DNA from: CAZFQD01 sp964520885
GTDB taxonomy: Bacteria; Bacillota; Clostridia; Oscillospirales; SIG519
Length of the DNA stretch: 12,858 bases
Assembly: GCA_964520885.1 (NCBI GenBank)
Contig: CAZFQD010000059.1
Location: 1 to 12,858 of the forward strand
Direction: 5' to 3'
Under the pieces are notes generated by a model. It searched no databases. It saw nothing but the letters and a program-made list of their open reading frames with translations, and was not told the DNA's origin. A program made the translations under genes and the position numbers. The stretch's first letter is position 1. Each line of letters opens with the position of its first letter. Positions 7,131 to 12,858 of the stretch are shown in pieces.

Positions 7131-8825
7131 ATGAAAAAAATCCTAAGCACTTTAGTTGTAATTGTATTTGTTGTTGCAACTTTTGGAGCATTTTCAGCAA
7201 GCGCGGAAAACACATCAATCACTTTAGATTCTGGATTGGTATGGCAAACCGATGCTACAAGCACAATAACTCAAGATGGACCAAATGGTCTAATAATTCC
7301 GGCGGGTGAAACTATAGGTTGTGACTATTATACTCAAGAAGGTTTTGGTACTAACTACGATAGTGGATCTTTGGAATTTGAATTTCAACTTCCTGAGACA
7401 GCAGGAACTGCACAATTTAAAATCGGTGCTGGTGCAGTAGGAACTGATAATACGAGCTTTTATGCTGGCTTGGTCGTAAGTATTATTACTAATTTAGATC
7501 CAACTGATAATGTATTAATTAGAGGCACCCCTTGCTTTGCAGCTAATTCTCCAACAGACCCAATGGCAACATTAACTTTGTCAACCGGTACTTATCATAA
7601 AATGAGTATAGTGTTTGATGATTTTACAACCCTTAATTTCAGTCTATATATTGATGATGTAAGATTAATCAATAACCAAAGTGTTCCAGCACCTGTTTGG
7701 GGAAGCTTTTTCACAAGATGTGTTATAGTAGGTGGAGATTTGGGTATTGACTTCAAAAATATGTTTATTGCAGGAGATAAGGAAACATACAGACCACCAT
7801 TTAACGGAATTACTGTAAGTCCTGAATCAGCAACTATTTATCAAGATGCAGTAACACAAGATGAAACTTTTACTTTATCACGTTCACCTGTAAGCGGAAC
7901 AGTAGGTGTAACTTATGCTGGAACAGCATTAGTATTAGATACAGATTTTACTTATAATGATTCAACTCAAGAAGTAGTATTAAAAAATGAATTTTTAAGC
8001 ACTTTAGACGGCGGAAAAGTGAAAATAATAACAATTGATGTAGGAGATGGTGCAGATAATCCTCTCTTGACAATAACCGTAAACTCAAATGGCAATATAA
8101 ATTTAACTGATAAGTTTAGTTTAAGTGGCGGGGCATCATTAGCCGATAACACTATTACAATGGCTGACAGTTATAGTTTAGGTAGTTATGATTTCTTGCC
8201 TTGGGACCAAAAAAACGAGGGTGCTATAGAATATGATTTAACTTTTAATGCCTATACAGAATATAATACTGTATACATTGGATGGGCGTATGAAAATATT
8301 AAAGTAGCATTTGTAGATTTAGAAGATGGCACAATGAAAGTTCAACTCTCAAGGGGAAGTGATGCAACTATATGGAGTTTATCTGATGCAATGTCACTTG
8401 TATATGATCAACAATACAATGTAAAAATTAGTTACAGATTTGATTGGGATACTAAATTATTGACTATTTCGGTTTATTTAGATGATGTAGCTGTTTATGA
8501 AAACTTTTCATGTGATTATGTTACAACGATGTGGTATGGATTTGTATTTTCAAAATATTATGTAGAATCCTCGAATATTACTCTAAGTGATTTCCAATGG
8601 TATGCAGATAAAAATATGGTTCTTTCTCCGATTGTTGGCGATATTAATTATGACCGCACTATTGACATTCAAGATTTGGTTGGAATTAAGCAAGGTTTAT
8701 TAGGAATTAATACAATAAGCGGTATTTATTTGACTGTAGGAGATATTGATAATTCAGGATATATTTCTATAAGTGATTTATTGGCAATTAAAAAACATAT
8801 TTTAGGAATACAATTAATAGGTTAA
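7131..8825 (+). CDS. Secreted dockerin protein with two lectin-like domains and an X2 module, no recognised catalytic domain
   Basis: Extracellular protein of 564 residues; start ATG 7131 is set by AAGGAG 8 nt upstream. Residues 1-26 are a signal peptide ending in FSASA. Residues about 28-222 form a concanavalin-like beta-sandwich of the kind also left in the broken gene at 5164. Residues about 226-316 match X2 modules (ITVSPESATI start, GTALVLDTDFTY middle, LLTITV end), which in clostridial cellulosomal scaffoldins help carbohydrate or cell-wall attachment. Residues about 325-492 are a second beta-sandwich, homologous to residues 26-200 of the next gene. Residues 503-562 are a type I dockerin. 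Its first calcium loop has D504, N506, D508, D512 and D515; the second has D538, D540, S542, S546 and D549. Each loop is followed by an IKxxxLG-like helix. The protein would dock through a cohesin and supply binding modules, or carry an unrecognised activity. The dockerin and X2 calls are firm; the two sandwiches are by fold resemblance. Confidence 0.88.
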   Translation: MKKILSTLVVIVFVVATFGAFSASAENTSITLDSGLVWQTDATSTITQDGPNGLIIPAGETIGCDYYTQEGFGTNYDSGSLEFEFQLPETAGTAQFKIGAGAVGTDNTSFYAGLVVSIITNLDPTDNVLIRGTPCFAANSPTDPMATLTLSTGTYHKMSIVFDDFTTLNFSLYIDDVRLINNQSVPAPVWGSFFTRCVIVGGDLGIDFKNMFIAGDKETYRPPFNGITVSPESATIYQDAVTQDETFTLSRSPVSGTVGVTYAGTALVLDTDFTYNDSTQEVVLKNEFLSTLDGGKVKIITIDVGDGADNPLLTITVNSNGNINLTDKFSLSGGASLADNTITMADSYSLGSYDFLPWDQKNEGAIEYDLTFNAYTEYNTVYIGWAYENIKVAFVDLEDGTMKVQLSRGSDATIWSLSDAMSLVYDQQYNVKISYRFDWDTKLLTISVYLDDVAVYENFSCDYVTTMWYGFVFSKYYVESSNITLSDFQWYADKNMVLSPIVGDINYDRTIDIQDLVGIKQGLLGINTISGIYLTVGDIDNSGYISISDLLAIKKHILGIQLIG

Positions 8826-8835
8826 GGATATTTTA

Positions 8836-8871
8836 ATACAATACAAATGTGTGCCTTAAAAATTATTGTAT
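8836..8871. repeat. Inverted repeat between the two dockerin genes
   Basis: ATACAATA (8836-8843) and TATTGTAT (8864-8871) are perfect inverted copies with a 20-nt spacer. The core ATACAA/TTGTAT is also found in the inverted repeat at 7068-7104 before the previous gene. Either could be an RNA hairpin or a protein site. Such short AT-rich repeats also arise by chance. Confidence 0.3.
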
Positions 8872-8900
8872 ATGATTCGCTCTAGATTGCACAAATAAAT

Positions 8901-8950
8901 AAACACTCCTTATACTTTGATTTTTTGTATTAGGAGTGTTTGTTTTATTT
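8901..8950 (+). terminator. Intrinsic terminator after the first dockerin gene
   Basis: AAACACTCCTTATAC (8901-8915) pairs with GTATTAGGAGTGTTT (8927-8941) over 15 bp with one mismatch and an 11-nt loop; TGTTTTATTT follows. An A-rich stretch precedes the left arm, so it could work on either strand. It ends transcription 75 nt after the stop and separates the two dockerin genes. Confidence 0.82.
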
Positions 8951-8969
8951 AATACTGAATTATTATATT
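8940..8969 (+). promoter_or_regulatory. Weak candidate promoter for the beta-helix gene
   Basis: TTGTTT (8940-8945) and TATATT (8964-8969) are 18 nt apart, directly behind the terminator and about 40 nt before the start. The match is loose in AT-rich DNA. The main argument is that the terminator makes a separate promoter necessary. Confidence 0.25.
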
Positions 8970-8997
8970 TTAAAAACAGTTAAATACTTTGTAAGAG

Positions 8998-9005
8998 AAG
9001 AGGGG
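8998..9005 (+). promoter_or_regulatory. Ribosome binding site deciding a TTG start
   Basis: AAGAGGGG ends 5 nt before TTG 9011. The TTG begins a perfect signal peptide and no ATG lies nearby in frame, so TTG initiation is well supported. Confidence 0.8.
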
Positions 9006-9010
9006 AAATA

Positions 9011-12000
9011 TTGAAAAAGATTATTAATTTTATTCTCGCTATTGCCTTAATTATTTCAATTCCTATTTTTAGAGTTAGTGCGACAGATTTAGATTTAACT
9101 CCTGACAAATGGTCTTTATCATCCGGAGCATACGAAAATTCCGGCGAAATAGTTTTTCCTGCCTATGGTATTGCAGAGTATAACTTTGCAACATTAGACC
9201 AAAATACAGAGGGGTCATGTGAATATGACTTAACTTTAAATGCTCCATCGGCGTGGAATAGTTTATACCTCGGTTGGCAGTATGAATATATTAAAATAAA
9301 TATTGTAGATAATGGAAGTAATGCCACAACCATTTCACTCGTAAAGGCAAGCAATGCAACTACAATGTATACTTCTACTCCAATAACAGTAAGCTATTAT
9401 ACTTCACATCAAGTTCAAGTTAATTACTCTTTTAACGGAACATCAAAAGAAATCAATATTTCAGTTTATTTTGACTCAGTGGCAGTTTTTGATAATATAA
9501 CATGTAATTATAGCACAACTCTTTGGAATGGATTTGTATTTTCAAAAATGTTACTTGAATCCGCAAACTCAAGTGTTGAGAATTTTATTTGGCATTCAAG
9601 TATTAGCAATTTTGTTGAACCAACTTCAACTCCAACTCCAACTTCAACTCCAACTTCAACTTCAACTTCAACTTCAACTTCAACTCCAACTTCAACTCCA
9701 ACTTCAACTCCAACTCCAACTCCTACTGCAACTGCAACCTTTTTTAACTATAATGTTTCTGATAATTCTGTTTTAACGGGAATTTCAGAGGCTATGAATT
9801 CATCAACATTTTCAACAGGAGTTTATCTTGCAAGTGATACAACAATGAGATTGTTAGATAAAGAACAAATAGCACTTGAACAAGAAGATTATGTTGGAAC
9901 AGGTGATACAGTTGAATTGAGTTCCGGAAGCGATGAACATACTTATTCCGTACTTCTTAAAGGCGATGTAACGGGTGACGGAGAAATATTAATAGATGAT
10001 TTGGTTACCACAAAATCTCATTTATTAAATATTAACCAATTATCAGATTTATATATGAACGCCGCAGATATTTATTCTAAGGGTATTATTTCTATCAGTG
10101 ATGTTATTTCTATTAAAAAGCACATTCTTGGAATTAACAAAATATCGCAAAATAATTATTCAAAAGAAATATTTGTGGCTACGAACGGAAACAATACTAC
10201 CGGTGATGGAACCATTTCAAATCCATACTTAACAGTGGAAAAAGCTCGTGATGTTATTTCTAATATTAAGAGCACATTAGGACTTCCAACAGGGGGAATA
10301 GTAGTTTATCTAAGAGGTGGAACATATACAAGAACTGGAGCCTTTGCACTTGGAACAGCTAATTCCGGTGAGCAAAGCAAACCCATAGTCTATATGAACT
10401 ACAATAATGAAACTGTTATTTTTGAGGGTGGAACCAGTTTAAATAAAGACAATTTCATTACCTGCACAGATACTGCTATTACAAATAGAATTATAGATAC
10501 AACCGCAAGAACGGCTTTAAAAGAGTTTAATTTAACTGCAAATGGAATTACTGACCTTGGAACAATTACAAGAAGAGGTTATTACTTAAATCAAGGTGCG
10601 GGTACTGTTCAACCTGAATTGTTCATTGGTGAAAGTAAAATGCAATTAGCTCGTTGGCCAAATGCAGGGAAAATAGTATATGATAGTGTGGTTTCGGGGG
10701 GGACACCTCCAACTTCAAGTACAAATGGTGGCACCGGAGCGGTTCTTGGTTTCACAAACGCATTAAGCCGTTTTGGAAGTTGGACTTGGGGTTCAAGTTC
10801 AACTAATGACATTTGGATAGATGGCATCTTATCTTCAGATTGGTCATGGACATATAACAGAGTAGCATCTAAAAATACTGCTAATACGCAAATGACTTTA
10901 GCCTATGGGGATTCAGGGGGTGCTACTAATACCTGGTGCTTGACAAGAGGTTTCTATTTTGAAAATGTTTTAGAAGAAATTGATATGCCTGGCGAATATT
11001 ATATTAATCGTGCTAATGGCAAGTTATACCTATATCCACCTTCAAATTTTAATAATTCAGATATTAATGTAAAACTTTCAAGAGCAACATTCAATTTAGT
11101 TGAATTGAATAATGTTTCAAATGTAACTTTTAGAGGAATAATTTTTGAACTTGGAAGGGCCGGTGCAATTTATGGCATACACTTTTGGGACTCTGTAAGT
11201 CCAAATACCGAAAATAACATTTTGCTTGATAAGTTAGAAATACGAAATATGCCGGGTTATGGTGTTTATCTAAGTGGAAAAAATAATGTAATATCAAACT
11301 GCCGTATAGGAAATATTGGTAATACGGCAATAGGTATTAATGGAGGAGAAGTAACAACATTAGAACCCTCAAACAATATTATTCAAAACAATTACATTCA
11401 TGATATTGGAGAAGTTGTAAAAGTATATCAGCCGGCAATTGCTATATACGGGGTTGGCTCAATATTAAGTCATAATATTATAAAAGAAACTCCTCACGAA
11501 GCTATAGGAATTAGCGGGAATGACCATCTCCTTGTTGGAAATGAGTTTTATAACTGCTCTAATAGCTTCCGTGATATGGGTATAATATATACAAATCTTG
11601 GAGCATCGCCGATGCAAAGAGGAAACAAAATTTATTCTAACTATTTTCATGATTACGATGCAGGCTCTTTGGGAACACCAAATGTTTCAGATGTTTGGGG
11701 AGTATATCTTGATAATGGAACGCAGGGTTTTGAGGTAAAGAACAATGTGTTTGCGAGTTGTTCAAAGTCGGGTGCGATTTTCACTAATGGCGGAGGCTAT
11801 AACAAGATTGAGCATAATATTTTTGTAAATATGCCAACGCCTATGCAACACTTATTTATGTATCTTGCTGACTGGGCATACTCAGCAGGTCTCGTTAAGC
11901 AATCTGCGGATTATTGGTCGGCTGAACAGACTGCCAAATTTGATAATAATGGAACATCCTATACATTAAAGTCTTCCTATTCGGCATATAGTAAATATTC

Positions 12001-12745
12001 AGGACTTTTAGAATTTATGCAACTTGGAAGCACCGTTACTAAGATGAAAAGCCTTACATTGCCTGCTTTTACCACTTTGGAGAAAAGCTCCATTTGGATT
12101 TCTCAGCCTCAAATTACCTTTAAGAACAGTTTGATATATAATAATGAGGTTCCATTAAGTAATACAGTTGCAACATTCGGAACATTTGCCGGTATTAATA
12201 TTTATGGAAATGTTAATGGGGGTGATATGTCAGCAATTAATACTTCTTCAAATGTGTTGCAGTCTACCGACCCGGGTTTTGAAAGCCTTGCAAATAAGAA
12301 TTATCAAATTTCTTCGGGTTTGTTTTCTGATGTAGATTTTTCTTCTATGAGTGCAATTAACACAACAAATATATATTCATCTATAAGTCCAACAACTTTG
12401 GTTTCTTTTAACACTCTTTGGCCTAAAAACGGAGATACTAATATTTCCAAAACAGGTTCACCAACGAGAGTGATTAACTATTCTAATTCTATTAGTGCAT
12501 CTGGAGTATATCTTAATTGGGAGAAAACTCCCGGTTGCGACCAATATGTTGTGGAAATTGCAACTAATTCAACCTTTACTACCGGTTTAATTACTAAAAC
12601 TGCTACTAAAAATAGTGTTACAGTTGGAAATTTAACTGGCTCAACGAAATATTACTGGCGAGTAACAGCTAAAAGCCTTGCTAAGGGAAATACATCTACA
12701 CTTGCAAATGCAAATGGAACTATGAACTTTACAACAGCGGCATAG
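9011..12745 (+). CDS. Large secreted multidomain protein: lectin-like domain, linker, internal dockerin, right-handed beta-helix (GH141-like), FN3-like end
   Basis: Extracellular 1244-residue protein, probably a glycan-active enzyme. Order: signal peptide 1-24 (cleavage after RVSA); beta-sandwich about 26-200, homologous to residues 325-492 of the previous protein; Pro/Ser/Thr linker 204-243; a stalk domain 244-317 of the type often found before dockerin-like repeats in Firmicutes (VGTGDTVEL, then YSVLLKGD); type I dockerin about 318-378; right-handed beta-helix from 386 to about 1115; FN3-like domain about 1137-1244 (VYLNWEKTPGCDQYVVEI, then TKYYWRVTA). The beta-helix opens with IFVATNGNNTTGDGT, VEKARDVI and VVYLRGGTY, and continues with MQLARWPNAG, GEYYINRANGKLYLYPP and many N-rich rungs such as NNIIQNNYIHDIG and GVYLDNGTQGFEVKNNVF. 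This pattern is shared by GH141 (fucosidase/xylanase) and related uncharacterised beta-helix proteins. I cannot place catalytic residues, so the substrate is open. Confidence 0.85.
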   Translation: MKKIINFILAIALIISIPIFRVSATDLDLTPDKWSLSSGAYENSGEIVFPAYGIAEYNFATLDQNTEGSCEYDLTLNAPSAWNSLYLGWQYEYIKINIVDNGSNATTISLVKASNATTMYTSTPITVSYYTSHQVQVNYSFNGTSKEINISVYFDSVAVFDNITCNYSTTLWNGFVFSKMLLESANSSVENFIWHSSISNFVEPTSTPTPTSTPTSTSTSTSTSTPTSTPTSTPTPTPTATATFFNYNVSDNSVLTGISEAMNSSTFSTGVYLASDTTMRLLDKEQIALEQEDYVGTGDTVELSSGSDEHTYSVLLKGDVTGDGEILIDDLVTTKSHLLNINQLSDLYMNAADIYSKGIISISDVISIKKHILGINKISQNNYSKEIFVATNGNNTTGDGTISNPYLTVEKARDVISNIKSTLGLPTGGIVVYLRGGTYTRTGAFALGTANSGEQSKPIVYMNYNNETVIFEGGTSLNKDNFITCTDTAITNRIIDTTARTALKEFNLTANGITDLGTITRRGYYLNQGAGTVQPELFIGESKMQLARWPNAGKIVYDSVVSGGTPPTSSTNGGTGAVLGFTNALSRFGSWTWGSSSTNDIWIDGILSSDWSWTYNRVASKNTANTQMTLAYGDSGGATNTWCLTRGFYFENVLEEIDMPGEYYINRANGKLYLYPPSNFNNSDINVKLSRATFNLVELNNVSNVTFRGIIFELGRAGAIYGIHFWDSVSPNTENNILLDKLEIRNMPGYGVYLSGKNNVISNCRIGNIGNTAIGINGGEVTTLEPSNNIIQNNYIHDIGEVVKVYQPAIAIYGVGSILSHNIIKETPHEAIGISGNDHLLVGNEFYNCSNSFRDMGIIYTNLGASPMQRGNKIYSNYFHDYDAGSLGTPNVSDVWGVYLDNGTQGFEVKNNVFASCSKSGAIFTNGGGYNKIEHNIFVNMPTPMQHLFMYLADWAYSAGLVKQSADYWSAEQTAKFDNNGTSYTLKSSYSAYSKYSGLLEFMQLGSTVTKMKSLTLPAFTTLEKSSIWISQPQITFKNSLIYNNEVPLSNTVATFGTFAGINIYGNVNGGDMSAINTSSNVLQSTDPGFESLANKNYQISSGLFSDVDFSSMSAINTTNIYSSISPTTLVSFNTLWPKNGDTNISKTGSPTRVINYSNSISASGVYLNWEKTPGCDQYVVEIATNSTFTTGLITKTATKNSVTVGNLTGSTKYYWRVTAKSLAKGNTSTLANANGTMNFTTAA
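9620..9739 (+). repeat. Hexanucleotide tandem repeat encoding a (P/S)T linker
   Basis: Twenty consecutive 6-nt units, mostly CCAACT or TCAACT, encode 20 dipeptides PT or ST, the last two being AT (residues 204-243). It is a flexible, possibly O-glycosylated linker between the lectin-like domain and the stalk/dockerin. The near-perfect DNA repeat, beyond what the protein needs, suggests recent expansion by slippage. Confidence 0.92.
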
Positions 12746-12858
12746 TTATTACAAAAAGATTATAAAGACTTATTATTGAAACAAATTTAATAAGGTGTTT
12801 AGTATATCAAAGTATATTTATAGGAGGTGAATTAGGAATTTATTTAAGAAAGGGGGAT
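12746..12858 (+). promoter_or_regulatory. Downstream intergenic end with strong ribosome-binding sequences for a gene at or beyond the edge
   Basis: No convincing terminator hairpin follows the beta-helix gene. AGGAGGTGA (12822-12830) is a full complement of the usual 16S 3' end, yet no ATG, GTG or TTG follows at proper spacing; only an ATT at 12838 opens a frame to the window edge. AAAGGGGG near 12849-12856 is a second possible ribosome site for a start just outside the window. Confidence 0.45.

Noticed and set aside
9620..9739. CRISPR-like array
   Set aside because: The units are 6 nt with no spacers, lie inside a gene and encode a low-complexity linker.
9528..9776. Plus-strand frame with a long Gln-Leu repeat
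   Set aside because: It is the alternative-frame reading of the hexanucleotide linker repeat inside the beta-helix gene.

Overview
The window is AT-rich (roughly one third G+C by eye) and all genes lie on the + strand. The starts use AGGAGG-type Shine-Dalgarno sequences, with ATG and occasionally TTG. Type I dockerin modules, an X2 module and a Ser/Thr/Pro linker all point to a low-G+C anaerobic Firmicute: a plant-fibre-degrading Clostridia or Ruminococcus-like bacterium from gut, rumen or compost. No rRNA, tRNA, CRISPR array, insertion sequence or phage gene is visible. TGA behaves as a normal stop.

Region 1 (1-6950) is a co-oriented cluster with gaps of 62-112 nt and no strong terminator inside it. 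It holds a GH94 disaccharide phosphorylase cut by the left window edge, a soluble AraC-type regulator, an SGNH/sialate-O-acetylesterase-like carbohydrate esterase, a broken gene for a secreted membrane-anchored lectin-like protein, and a short GH29 alpha-L-fucosidase. The phosphorylase, esterase and fucosidase have no visible export signal, so they look like cytoplasmic enzymes that trim imported oligosaccharides: deacetylation, defucosylation, then phosphorolysis of the beta-linked backbone. No transporter is present in the window.

Region 2 (6951-12745) holds two large secreted dockerin proteins, each preceded by its own intergenic region and separated by a convincing terminator. The first (7131-8825) has no recognisable catalytic module: lectin-like domain, X2 module, second lectin-like domain, C-terminal dockerin. 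The second (9011-12745) starts with a copy of the same second lectin-like domain. It continues with a Thr-rich repeat linker, a small stalk domain, an internal dockerin, a long right-handed beta-helix resembling GH141 and related proteins, and a C-terminal fibronectin-III-like domain.

My reading (inference) is a glycan-utilisation locus. Secreted or cell-surface-assembled dockerin proteins bind and open a fucosylated, acetylated plant polysaccharide, and intracellular enzymes finish the oligosaccharides under control of the AraC regulator. Two of the genes carry signs of erosion. The anchored lectin-like gene has a frameshift and appears to lack the middle of its domain. The regulator lacks the membrane sensor half common in its relatives and has two in-frame TGA codons just upstream. 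The last 113 nt carry a very strong ribosome-binding sequence for a gene that begins at or beyond the right edge.
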